Assembly: GCA_907165065.1 (NCBI GenBank)
Contig: OU015542.1
Location: 310,001 to 374,000 of the forward strand
DNA from: Caprimulgus europaeus
Lineage: Eukaryota; Chordata; Aves; Caprimulgiformes; Caprimulgidae
DNA length: 64,000 nucleotides
Direction: 5' to 3'
Within the stretch, counting starts at the first letter, position 1. Every line of letters begins with the position of its first letter. Positions 12,632 through 25,800 of this stretch are shown piece after piece. The translations under genes and the position numbers were made by a program. A model generated the notes under the pieces. It was not told the DNA's origin. It searched no databases and was given only the letters and a program-made list of their open reading frames with translations.

Positions 12632-13836
12632 TCACTGCACCGCCTGGGCGGGCACGGCCACGGCCCTGGGCTGCTCCAGGCCGGCTTCTCGGCTCTTCTT
12701 CCTGGGAGGCTTTTTAATGGGGGTTTTCTTGGCCGCTTGCTCGCTGGGGAGAGCCTGGTCCTGGCTGCTGCCGGCACTTGGCTTCTCCACCTGCTTGGGT
12801 TCCCCAGCCACTGGCTCGGCCACCCCGGGGATCAGTTTTTGCAGATGGGGAGAGGTGGGCAGCAAGGGCTTGCTGGTCTTCTGGCCACCAGCAGCTGCTG
12901 AGCGCTTGGCTTTCTGTGGAGGGGTGGGCTTCTCCCGCTGGGCACCCACTCCATTCGCCCGGGTGCCTCCATCCCCCTTGTTGAGGCTCTGAGTCTTTTC
13001 CTTCAGCTGGGCAGCCAGCTCCGAGGCCAGGTGGGGATGGAGGGGCTCAGAGCGGGGTTTGCCGGCCCCGGGGCTGCGGGGAACATCCCTGTTGTCCCCG
13101 GCCCGCCGCTCTGGCTGGAAGGCGCCCATCTTTCGGAAGGCGTTCTGCACCGCCCCGTTGATGCCTTCTGTTGGCTCTGAGCTGGCTTTGCTCCTCTGCT
13201 TGGGCTTGGAGGGTGAATGGGGCTCCCCATTGAGGTTGGCTTTGCCCTCGGGGACGCCGGGCTCCTTAGGTGGCTTCTGTGCTTTCTCCTTGCCCCGCAC
13301 GCCGCCCTTCTCCTCCGCTCTGCCCTGCACGCTGGCTGACGTCTCGCTTGGGCTCCTCTTCCTCTTAGCCAAGCCCTGGCCTTGCTCAGGGCTGCCGGGC
13401 TGGGCAGCTGCTCGCTCCGGGGATCGGCTGGGCGCTGGCAGTGAGTTGGACTGGCTGGAGCTGTACCTGCTGTGGATCCAGGAGACTTTGGGCTTTGTAG
13501 CTGGGTCTGGGGGACGGGGCTTGGTCCTCTCTGGGGATGGCGGCTTCCCAGGGCTGCGGGGCTCCGTGGCAGCATCCTCCTCCTCCTTGGACTGCTTGGA
13601 GAGCCGGGCGACCCGGGCGTAGAGTGCGGCGCCGGCAGAGCCCGAGCCGCAGGAGGAGCGCTCGCTGTCCGAGGACTTCAGCAGAGGAGTTTCGCTGCTG
13701 TCAGCCGGGAAGGCTCTGACAGAGCCTGTCTCCTTCAGGAAGGTGTATTCACCCGCTTCCTCCCCGCTGGCTGGGACCACCAGCTTGTCCCCAGGGATGG
13801 CAGGGGTCCCCCTGTCCCTGCTGTCGCCCATGCTCT
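12632..13836 (-). CDS. SCARF2: SCARF2 coding exon 11, terminal cytoplasmic tail (residues 559-959)
   Basis: A 1,205-bp last exon ending in TGA at 12632-12634. It encodes a low-complexity tail rich in Ser, Pro, Lys, Glu and Arg, with blocks shared with mammals: [34 protein letters not shown], a Lys/Arg-Ser-Pro region, [19 protein letters not shown] and [15 protein letters not shown] near the end. It is longer than the human tail, which accounts for most of the extra protein length. Confidence 0.96.
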
Positions 13837-16800
13837 CTGTGGGATGAGAGCACAGGGGTGTCAGGCGGGGATGTGCCCGGGGAGGGGAAGGACTGACATG
13901 CTCTGGCAGTGGGGTGGGTGGGACAGTGTCCCTCCCAGTTCTCCCTCACAGCCCGATGTGTCCCCCACGTCCCCTGGCCCCTCCTCCTGGTCATGGACCT
14001 CAGCACAAGAAGGCTCTTAAAACAACCCTGGAGCAGCAGACACTGGAGGAGGGAGCTCTGAAATCACACAGGAGGCAACATCACCACCCACATCCTTTCC
14101 AGGACGTGAGAAGCTAGGGTGACACGGTCCCCAACGTGCAAGGGTGACACCTCTCCACTGAGCAGATGGTGGCTCCTGCTGATGGCCCCAAAGCCCCTTG
14201 GGGAAGTACCCTGTCCCTCTGCTCACCTTCATGGGGGACACAGTACACCGGCCCCTCATCCGTGGTGTCGAAGGAGGAGAAGGAGCCGCGGGATGACCAG
14301 GATGGGGAAGGCTGTTCCACCACGGAGGGTGGCTCGATGAAGCTGCAGTTCAGGGTGTTCTCCAGGTCGTGGTGGGCCACTGTGAAGGCAAGGAACTGCT
14401 GTCAGTTGTCTATCCTGCCAGGCCCCCTGGACCCTTTGCCATCCAGGAGAGCAGGATGCTGCACAGCTCCCCCCTGCCCATCTTTCCAGTGTGTCTTGGG
14501 GACAGGGACAGCATCCCAGGCACGGGAACAGCTCTCACCATGCACCCCCACCAGGTCCCCCAGCCAAATGCTCGCACACAGAGGCCATCAACCAGCAACG
14601 GTGCTGAACAGCATCCCCCATGCTTGGGGACAAGTGGCTGCGCACAGCAGAGCCTGTTGCAAGCCTTACACCTCCCATGGATCCTCCCTCTCCAGGGCAG
14701 GTCTCCAGCTGCCCAAATCACAGAATCCCAGAACTGCCTGGATTGGAAAAGCCCTTGAAGCTCATGGAGTCCAACCATGAACACAACACTGACCAGTCCC
14801 CCACTGACCCCTGTCCCTCAGCACTGTGTCTGCATGACTCTTCAATCCCTCCAGGGATGGGGACTCCACCACTGCCCTGGCCAACCCCTTCCAATGCCTC
14901 AGAACCCTTTCAGCAAAGAAATTCTTCCTCACATCCAATCTGCCCTGGGCACAACTGGAGCCCATTTCCTCTTGTCCTGTCCCTTGCTCCTTGGTTGAAC
15001 AGACCCACCCCCACCTCTCTCCACCCTCCTCCAAGGGACTTGGACAGAGCCAGAAGGTCTCCCCTCAGCCTCCTTTTCTCCAGGCTCAGCACCCCCAGTT
15101 CCCTCAGCCGGGAACTCAGCACACTTGTGCTCCAGACCCTTCCCCAGCTCCGCTGCCCTTCTCTGGACATGCTCCAGCACCTCCAGGTCCTTCTTGGAGT
15201 CAGGGGCCCAAAACTGAACCCAGCACTCGAGCTGCGGCCTCACCAGTGCCCAGTGCAGGGGGAAGAGAACTTCCCTGCTCCTACTGGCCACACTGGTGCT
15301 GATCCAGGTCAGGATGCCTTTGGCCTTCTTGGCCACCTGGGCACTCTGTTGACTCCTGTTCAGCTGCTGTTGACCGACACCCCCAGGTCCCTCCCTACCC
15401 AGCAGCTCTCCCCTCACTCCTCCCCAAGCCTGGAGCTGCCAGGGGTTGCTGTGACCAAAGTGCAGAACCTGGCATGTGGCCTTAGTGAGACTCATGGAAC
15501 TGGTCCTGGCCCCTCAATGGATGGACATGGCACAGGGATGAGCCACCCAAACCCCTGGCTCCCACAAGGACCCGGAGAGCATCACAGTGGTCACCCATGA
15601 GCTGTGCAGCCTGGCACAGCCACCCTGCAAAGAAAGTCCCCGTGCTGCCTCCTGGGGAAAGAACTGAGCTGCCACCTTTAATTGCACCAAGTGCCACTTC
15701 AGCATCACTGTTTCCATGTTCCTTTCCCTTCTGCAAGAGGAAGCAGAAAGACAATAAAAGGATGCCTGAACTCGGGGGGTGCACAGCACTATTTTTCCCA
15801 GTTCTGCCACTTTTCAATCCCTTTGCCAGCTTCTCCCATCTCAGCCAAGGAGAAGCATCCCCCCTGCATTGTCCCCTCCACCATGGAGAAGCCAAGTGGA
15901 GGAGAAAAACCACCAGAGGAAAAACATGATGTTAAAAATATTTTCGGTTTCAATGGTTAAAAAGAAAAAAATCCAGAAGCTGAACAGTGGCAGCTGGCGG
16001 GGCCAGGAGGCGCTGGGTTTTCTGTTGATCATTTTTTAAGGCTTTTTGCTGGGGAAATTCACATCCCAGCCCGCCCCACAGTGCTTTCCTGGGTGCCCGA
16101 AGCTCTGGCATTGGTCTTGGGGTACCCGCAGGACTTTGGGAGGACCCAGCTGGGGGGAGGGGACCGACTGTCCTGGAGAGCTGGGTGACATCAGCTGCTT
16201 TTGTCCCCATCCCCTGCCTGCTGGCTTTTGTCCCCAGGGTGGTGGCAAGGGCTGCAGCCCAGGCAGAGCCCCGCTCTGCAAAAACCCAGCGTGCCAGGCA
16301 GGTGCCCCCTACCTGGACATCGATGTTTCCAGGTATCTGCAACCTCTGCACACATATCCCAACCGCCTAGGTCACCATTTCCTGCTCGGACTGTTGGATT
16401 CTTGCACCACATCCCTGTTTGACAATGAAATAACTCACAGTGTTATTGGGATGAGCACTGGAACATTTATTCTTTATTAGGGAATCTGGCTCCAGAGATG
16501 CAGGGTCATGGAAATGACGGCAGCGATGCACGCTCGCCCCTGCATAGTTTGGCTTCTTGGAGAAAGAGAAAAAAAAAACCAACCCAAAAGCCAGAGATAT
16601 TTAAAGAGCAAACAGCCTGGAGAGGGGGAAGTGGCAGTTTTGACATGGCTTTCCTTGTAATAAAAACCAAAAAGGGAAAATGAAAAGCAGCCAGCTGGAA
16701 GCAGATGAAGGGAGATGCTTCCTGAGAAGAGGCGTGACGAGTGGCTGGGACTCACGGCCACGAGGCATCTCTGGGACTCGCATGAGACCCAGGATATGGT

Positions 16801-19800
16801 CACAGGATAAAAAGAGGATGTGGAGTGCACCCAGAGCCGGGCTGGGGGCTCCTGTGTGGTCCCCTGGGATTCATCCTCCCTGGCCGATACATCACGGGCT
16901 GATGGGGATGGGGCGACTTCCCTCAGGTCCCCTCCTGCTGCTTCACCCCAAAATGTCCTGGGGCCACAGCACCAGGGTGCTGACCTGGCCCTGTGTGCAG
17001 AAGGGCCAAGGCAGGGTGGCCTGGGAGCCTGCCTGGCCTCCCCCTCCCTCTCATCCCAACTTCCCCATGGTTGGCATCACCCTGAGGGCTGGTTGAGCTT
17101 TGCTGCTTGGAGGAGATGCAGCGGTGGGGTGCAGGAGTGGGCAGCCCATGGTGCAGAGCTTGGGCTAGCCCCAGCATCTGCAGGGTGACATACAACCAAG
17201 ACCCATGCTGGTACCACTGACATCCCAGACAAGCAAACCCTGTGAAACCTGGACACACAGAAATGCCCAAACCTGGGACTGCAGCCAGTGCCATCAGCCC
17301 AGGATGGGGCCATGGGGGATGCCAGCTCAGCTGCGACCCCCAGGGAGATGCTGTTGATATGAAGCCAATGCTGAGGTGGGGGAGCAGCTTTCAAGGGGAG
17401 CACCTGGGGCTCCAAGCACAGGATGAGCTTCAATGGAGCTTCAAAACCTGCTGTCCCACCTGGGGAGGTTCTACCATGCATTGGCTTGTGCTCGCTGGTT
17501 GTGACCATGGTCATGTTTGAGCTCAGAGGGGAAAACCCTCTCTGGCTTTGGTGCAGGAATCCAACAGTCCAAACACATGGAGGTGGCTGTGCAGGGACAT
17601 GAGCACACCTGGAGGGACCATCTACCAGGTGTCCTTAGCTTTGGCCAGCACTGGTTTCACTGTGACATCTCCACAGGGTCCTGAGCACCCCCACTGCTGA
17701 CCCGGCACGTGGGATGGGGCATTTCAGTGTTCCTGGACCCTCCTGCTAGGCCAGGACCAACACGGGGAACAGGCGTGGCTTTCAGGTGGAGCCACCTGCT
17801 GCTGTGGCCACCCCGCAGGGCTCCCTCGCCCCGGGGGCCTCAGACTCAGCAGGGGCTGGAGGCATCACCGGGCCTTGCACCAGAGGGGCCAGGAGCAGCT
17901 GAAGATCACACGAGCTCCACAGTGAACACAAGACCACCCCTTTCCCCCACAGAAACAACAACAACCCCCAACCTCAGGAACGGCTCCAGCCCAGCTGGGA
18001 CCCGAGACCACCCCGAGCATCCCCCCAGCACCAGCATCGCATCCTCAGCCGTTCCTGGGGCCGCTGCCACCCCATGGAGCCAGAGCCAGGGTGGGTGCCA
18101 GTGGCCCCCGGGCCGGCACGGGGAAGGTGCAGGGAGTCAGCCCCTTGATCTCCCCCGGGCCATGGCTGCACACAGGCAGCCTCTGTCCTCCCCAAGCCCT
18201 GCCTGGCCCCTTCCACAAACACAGCCTCTGTTGGCCTTGCAGCAGGAATGTTTCCCCAGCCCTGGCACACCCTGTTCTGGGACAGGGCTCTGCTGTGCCT
18301 CACGCAGTCAGGAGCTGTACCCCATGCTTGGATGCTGGAGCTCAGGCAGAGTGTGTCGGGATGGGGGTCACCTCCACCCCCCTGGCCTGGGATGGGGGAT
18401 TTGGCCTCATGCGGAGCTGCCACGTGCCAGGATGGGGCCGCTCAGGGCATCCCCCCAGCTCTGCCCACCGGGGAGGTGCTGGGCTTGGGAGACAAAGGGC
18501 TGAGCCCCATGACAGCATAGGATGGGGACACTGCCTTTGCCTCTTGGTTTATTCAACAGGGCCCCCTCCGAGGCAACACATCCCCACCCTGATGCAGAGA
18601 TGAGCACAGGGATGTACCAGAGAGGGTGGGCTACAGTGTCCCCACTGCCTGGAGGTGGAGGGTCCTCAACAGCCCCAACACCCCCAGATCAGGAGTTCAG
18701 CTGGGTGTGAGCAGCCCCTCTATGTGCCTGGGCAGAGCGGGGAGCTCACCCCAAATCTCTGCCCCTCCACTCTCACTCCTGCTATGCACAGCAGAGGAGG
18801 GGGCTCCAGCCCCAGCTCGGATGCTCTGACCCCACACAAAGCTGGGGCAGGGTTACTCTGCCCAGGTGGGCCCTGTCCTGGGCACTGGTGAGGCTGCACC
18901 TCAAGTGCTGGGTTCAGTGTTGGGCCCCTCACTCCAAGAAGGACCTGGAGGTGCTGGAGCGTGTCCAGAGAAGGGAACGGAGCTGGGGAAGGGTCTGGAG
19001 CACAAGTGTGCTGAGTTCCCGGCTGAGGGAACTGGGGGTGTTGAGCCTGGAGAAAAGGAGGCTGAGGGGAGACCTTCTGGCTCTGTCCAAGTCCCTGCAA
19101 GGAGGGTGCAGAGAGGTGGGGGTGGGTCTGTTCAACCAAGGAGCAAGGGACAGGACAAGAGGAAATGGCCTCAAGTTGTGCCCAGGGCAGCTGAGATGGG
19201 ATGTGAGGAAGAATTTCTTTGCTGAAAGGGTTCTGAGGCATTGGAAGGGGTTGGCCAGGGCAGTGGTGGAGTCCCCATCCCTGGAGGGATTGAAGAGTCG
19301 TGTAGACACAGTACTGAGGGACATGGGTTAGTGGGGACTGGTCAGTGTTTGGTTCATGGTTGGACTCCATGAGCTTCAAGGGCTTTTCCAATCCAGGCAA
19401 TTCTGGGATTCTGTAAGGACCATTTTGCTGCTGCAATGGGGACTGTTCCTTTACCCAATGATCCTAAAAACTTCACAGAAGAGCTCAGCAGATGCCCAGG
19501 TCCCTGCCCTCACAACGCAGAACAATGAGCTTTGAGATCCAGAAGCTGCAGCCTGAGAAAGGGCCGAGCTCCTGTGAGCCAGCCAGCTCACACCGGGCAT
19601 TGCAACAGTCCTGGGGACCCGCGTGTCCCTGTCACCACTCTGCCACGCTTGTCAGCGCTCTGCCACGCTCATCATCCTGCCTTTGGGGCTGGAAAGGATG
19701 CTGGGAGTCACAGGCACTGCTCTGCCAGGAGTCAAGCCCCCAGGATTTGGCTCTCTGCCCCCTCCCCAAACTCCAGCACCTTACCCACAACCTTGGGTAA

Positions 19801-22800
19801 CTTCTGGCGGCGCAGGGGGATGCGCGGGAGCTTCATGCCAATCCGACTGAAACGCCCACACAAGCATCTCGGTGGCTTCTTGGCTGCTGCTGGGTCCTGG
19901 CTGGAGCTGCAAGAGAAGGTGATGGCCCCATCAGAGAAACACTGGCCATGGTTTCGCAGTGGGGACAGCCTTCATGGGCTGAGAGCTCAGGGATGCTGCA
20001 AATGCAAGGGGTTTTGGGGCACAGCCCGGGGTGGCTTGGGGCAGGGCGGTGCCCCAGGGCACAGTGGGACAAGGACCTGCTGGGGCCGCTGCTCCAAGAC
20101 GCAGAGCCAGGGGATGATGGCAAAGCTGGATTTAGTGGTGGCCATCAACAGCCTGGCCCCAAAACACCCACAGTGCCAGGCCAAGACCCTCAATATTTTT
20201 AAAAAATAAAAATCATCCCAACCCAAAACCAAACACGTGGCTTCCCCTGATTTGCTCTCTGGTTTTGAAGCCTCCCAGGGCTCAGGGTTCAAGCAATTCT
20301 CCGCTGCCATGTTGATGGAAGGCAACCTGCAATGTGCCCACCACCACTGCAGACCCTTGGGATGCTCCCGCAAGGCACCATCGCTGGGACAGCACCATGG
20401 GTGTCCCAGTTCTTTGGGGTCATCATGGGGGTCTGGGCATCCCGGGAGAGAGGAATCTGTTTTGATTCACTTAGAATCACAGAATCATTGAATGTTGTGA
20501 GTTGGAAGGGACCCATAAGGATCATCGAGTCCAACTCTTGCCCTAGAAGATGACAATCCCAACGTTCACACCATGTCCCTGAGGGCCTTGGCCAAATGCT
20601 GCTGGAATCTTGTCAGGCTTGGGGCCATGAGCACCTCCCTGGGGAGCCTGTGCCAGTGCTCCACCACCCTCTGCCTCAAGAACCTTTTCCTCATGGCCAA
20701 CCTCACCCTGCCCTGCCACATCTTCCTGCCATGTCCTCTGCTCCTGGCGTTGGTGGCCAGAGAGAAGAGCTCAGCGCCTGCCCCTCCTCTGCCCCTTGGG
20801 AGGAAGTTCCAGACCGCCAGGAGATCTCCTCTCAGTCTCCTCCAGGCTGAGCAAACCAAGTGCCTTCAGCCTCTCCTCACACCCTTCCTCTCTAAACCCT
20901 TCCCCAGTGTTGTGTCCCTCCTCTGGACACTTCCCCTCTCCCTGTGCAATCCTCCACCAGGCTGGGCTGTGTCTGTGCCTTTATCTGCAGCCCCAGGCTT
21001 TCCAAGCCAGCTGTGCGGTGGAACGGAGCTGGCAGGGCTGCAAGGGGAGGCTTCCGGAAAATTCCCATGCAGCAGCCGGCAGCAGGAGAGGATTTCTCCA
21101 CAGCTGGAGGAGCTCTCACAGCCCATTCATCACAGCAAAAGCCTTCCCCCCGTGCCATGGGGCTGCCCCATCCCTGTCCCCATGGCAGGATGCTACCTGG
21201 TACTCCCAAAATGCTGCTGGCATCCCGACCTGGCTGCAGGAACTCACCCTCCCTGCCCCAAATGTCCCTGCAGAGGACAGCTGGCACTGCCACAGCCTGT
21301 CACCTCCCTCTAGGTCTCATCCCATAGCCAAGGGGTTTGTTCTGGGGGTCTTGGTCACGTCTTGATGACCTTGCTGTATTTTAGGGTTCCCTTTGTAGAT
21401 AAGCTCCAGCCTCCCAGAGACTGGAGGGGATCTGCTGGGTCTCCATGAGGTGATGGCCAATGAGAGGGAAACAAAGAGGGGGAAGGGGGTCCTCAGGCAG
21501 GGCTCACCCTAGGCCTCTCCTTCATCAGCCCCCCAAGCTGGGTGCTGCCCTGAGGATGCAGCGGGACCTGCTCACACCCTGGGGACCCACAGGGCACATG
21601 GTGCTGGGTGGGCAGTGCTGCTGTGCCTCAGTTTCCCTGCATCCCCGCACTGGTCCCAGCCCTGCACTGGTCAGTGATGTCCCCAACTGTCCCCAGACCC
21701 ACAGCTCCCCAGTCCTGCTCAGACTTTGTGCCAGAGCCCAGCAATAGCCTGTCCAGCCCCTGCACTCACCCTCGGGCTTCATCCTTCTTGCGGCAGATGC
21801 AGCAGCAGCAGAGCAGGGAGAGGAGGAGGATAAGCAGCAGCGCCAGGAGGGCTCCAGCCCCGATCACCCCCATCCGCTGGTTGGCCTCTGCAAGACAGAA
21901 CCACCCGGCTCAGCCCCATGGCAGAGCCCAGCGCTCCGACCCGCACCCACCGGCACTCACCCATGTGGCAGGCGCCCGTCAGAGGGTCACAGGCGCCGTC
22001 GTGGCAGCTGCAGGACTCAGCGCAGTTGGCTCCGTAGCGGCCAGGTGGGCAAGTCAGGTTACAGCTGGAGGGAAGGGGCTGGGTGAGAAGGGTGGGTTCC
22101 TCCCACCCAGGCACAGCAACCTCGGGGCTTCCTCCTCCTAAACCCTCCGTGCTCCAGGGAAAGGCAGGGCTTCTCCAGCCTGCTCCCACACAGCCCCCTG
22201 CATCCTGGGCACCCTGTAATCTGCAGGGGAGCAGGGGTCCAGCACCCACCCAGCACCTTCACTCATCGCCCACCCAGCACCTTCACTCATCGCCTACCCA
22301 GCACCTTCACTCATCACTCGGGGGATTTGGCCCAACTGGAGCTCAGATGCTCTCACTGCTCCCCATGCTTCATAATTAGGCACAGTAATTATGAAAGGTC
22401 ATTATCTCAGCAGTTGCATCTGAAGACTCTGGGGTCACGTGAAGGGTTTCCAGCTCAGCTCAGCGGTGACATGGCTGCGGCACCCCCGGGCCCTGCCATG
22501 CAAAGCCAGGCAGAGCCATGGTGGCCACAAGCTGGGACAGATCCCAGATTGATTTTAGTTTTCTTTTTTTGGTCTTCAAGGAGGAAAAACAACTAAGCAG
22601 CCCTAAGGTATCCACTCTGTCAAGGTAGCTCCTCCTGGTTTGGCTAAGCCCAGTGTCAAATCTCCACCACTGGTAAATGACCTCCCTGGTGGCATCACCA
22701 AGGCAACGGAGACGTGCGTGGATGGGGCATGATTCGTGGATATCAAGGGCTTGAGCACAGCAAACACGTGCCAGGCACGTGTCAAAGCAGCTGGGGCTCT

Positions 22801-25800
22801 TGGTGCCAGCGGGACTGACCTGAGCTCCCACCTCAGCCCTGGGACAGACACCGTGGTGCCAGACCCAGGTGATTTGTCAGCGGCGCTGCTGGGCACCAAA
22901 CCCCCCACCAGCTGCTCCCGGCCAGAGCGGCTGCAGCTGTGAGGAGCCAGCAGGCCCCAGCCCAACCGCGCTCCTCTGGGGACGCAGCTGCCCTGGGCGC
23001 CATGCCCAGGGGTGGCTCAGCCCATTTCACGCTCCGGTGGCTTGCAAAGCACCGCCCGGCCGAGCCCCGTGCCCGCCAGGTGCCGTGTGCCCCCCCGGGA
23101 GCCGTGTGCCCCCCGGGTGCCGTGTGCCCCCCTGGGAGCCGTGTGCCCGCCAGGCGCCGTGTGCCCCCCCGGGAGCCGTGTGCCCCCCTGGGAGCCATGT
23201 GCCCCCCGGGCGCCATGTACCCCCCCGGGAGCTGTGTGCCCGCCAGGTGCCGGGTGCCCCCCCCCGGGAGCCGTGTGCCCCCCAGGACGGGAGCTGAGCA
23301 GCTGTGCTGGGGCAGTGAAGGCGGCAAGATGGGAGCAGGGATATTCCCTCAGCAACCCAAACTCCCTCATGCCACCACTGGGACCCACAGTCCTGCTCCA
23401 GGTGGAGATTTGGGGAGGGCAGAGTCAGGGGATTTTTCTTTCCAAGAGGGTCCCACCACCCCTGGGAATGCTGTGGGGATTTATTGTGCAGCTTTTCCTT
23501 TAGCGTCCTGCCAACGTAGAGCTGAGAGGACACCCCTGCATGATGAGGAGACATTCCTTCTGCCTTCCTTGAAGAAACTGTTCTCTTTTCAGCAAAATAA
23601 TACGTTGCTGACAAAACCAGTAGTTTGCACATAGTCACAGAGATCTGCAGAGCACCAAGAACATCACAGAACCACAGCCTGGTCTGGGTGGGAAGGGACC
23701 TTAAAGCTCATCCAGTTCCAACCCCCCTGCCAGCAGCAGGGACACCTTCCACTAGACCAGGTTGCTCAAAGCCTCATCCAACCTGGCCGAGAACACTTCC
23801 AGGGAGGAGCAGCCACAGCTTCTCTGGCCAACCTGGGACAGGGTCTCACCACCCTCACACCAAAGAATTTCTTCCTCACATCTCAGCTCCATCTCCCCTC
23901 TGCCACTTTCAAGCCATCACCCCTTGTTCTGTCACTCCCTGCCCTTGGCCAAAGTCCCTCCCCAGCCTTCCTGGAGCCCCTTCAGGTACTGGGAGGCCAC
24001 TGGAAGGTCTCCCTGGAGCCTTCTCTTCTCCAGGCTGAACAGCCACAACTCTCTCAGCCTGTCCTCACAGCAGAGCTGCTCCAGCCCTGGCATCATCCTC
24101 GTGGCCTCCTCTGGACTTGTTCTAACTGGTCCATGTCTCTCCTGTGTTGGTGGCCCCAGCCTTGGAGGCAGCACTGCAGGTGGGGTCTCAGGAGAGCGGA
24201 GCAGAGGGGCAGAATCCCCTCCCTGGCCCTGCTGCCCACGCTGCTCTGGGTGCAGCCCCGGACACGGTTATTGGCTCTGTGCTGCCAGCGCACGGTGCCA
24301 CCTCATGTGGAGCTTCTGGTCCCCCAGCACCCCAAGTCCTTCTCAGAGCTGGCTTCAAGCCACTCGTCACCCAGCCTGTATTTGTGCTTGGGGTTGCCCT
24401 GACCCAGGTGCAGGACCTTGCATTTGGCCTTGCTGAACTCCATGAGGTTGGCACAGGCCCCACCTCTCCAGCCTGTCCAGGTCCCTCTGGATGCCATCCC
24501 GTCCCTCCAGCGTGTCAACTGCACCACACAGCTTGGTGTCATCAGTAGACTTGCTGAGGGTGCCCTCGATCCCACTGTCCATGTCACCCACAGAGATGTA
24601 AATCACTGCAGGTCCCAATACTGACCCCTGAGGGACACCATTTGTCACTGGTCTCCACTTGGACATTGAGCTGTTGACCACAACTCTTTGAGTGCGAACA
24701 TCCAGCCAGTTCTTTATCCACCAAGTGGTTGATCCATCTAGTCCATGCCTCTCCAACTTGGAGAGAAGGATGTTGTGTGGGACAGTGTCAAACGCCTTGC
24801 ACAAGTCCAGTAGATGACATCAGTTGCTCTTCCCTTACCACCAATGCTGTAACTCCATCACAGAAGGCCATCAAATTGGTCAGGCCTGATTTGCCCTCAG
24901 TGAAGTTATATCGGCTGTCACCCATCACCTCATTTCCCACGTGCCCCAGCAGTTTCCAGGAGTATCTGCTCCATGATCTTGCCAGGCACTGAGGTGAGAC
25001 TGACTGGCCTGTAGTTGTCAGGACCTTCTTTGTTTCCCTTTTTAAAAAGGGGGTGATGTTCCCCTTTTCCTGCCCATGGAGACTTCACCAGACTGCCACC
25101 AGCCCCACTGTTTACCAGGAAAATCTGAGCAACTGGTGGCAGGACCTGGGGGAGCAGCACCCCCTGGCCAGGTGGGAAATGCTCTCCTCACCTTTTCAAA
25201 CAGCATTGCAGTCCCATGCTGGAAAAAACCACCAGGGAATGTGACCAGGACATCAATGTCCCTTGTGCCCCCTCCTTGGGTAGAGGGAAAGGTGAGGAAG
25301 ATCCCGGCCAGAGCCACAGCTCGCAGCATGTGCACTCCATGGATGCCACGGCCGTGAGGCTATTTGCTATTCTGGGATGTGGTTTTCTCTCTCTTTTCAG
25401 CTAGAAATTCCACCCTGGACTTAAGGAAAAAAAAAATAAATCCAAACCACCGTTTTGTCGACAGCATTTGCTTTGCTGAACAGTCATTTCCTAGAGCAAA
25501 ATTCCTCTCTTGCAGCGTTACCTCCCTGCTATCAGCTCCACACGCGCGGCCTTCCCCTCCGCTCCGCAAGCACACGAGTTACTGCCCGAGTGCTTCCACC
25601 ACAGGAAACTTCTCAGATGGGAACCATGTAGGACAAGGGGGTAGGAGGTGCCCGAGCACCATCCGTGCCCTGGGGTGCATCCCGAGGGGTGCCCACCGTG
25701 CCCCACTTACTAGGTGCCGTGGGAGCCAGGGTGGCAGAGGCACCGGCCGGTCTCGAAGTGGCACTGGCCATTGACGCAGTCACTGCAGACGAAAGCACAG

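Noticed and set aside
12148-12777. Glycine/proline repeat proteins across 12.15-12.77 kb
   Set aside because: They translate the 40-bp minisatellite of the SCARF2 3'UTR; 40 is not a multiple of three, so each copy changes frame and no repeat protein is maintained.
22833-23638. Several 120-230-codon open frames on both strands
   Set aside because: They are produced by an 18-19-bp GC-rich minisatellite that has no stop in any frame.
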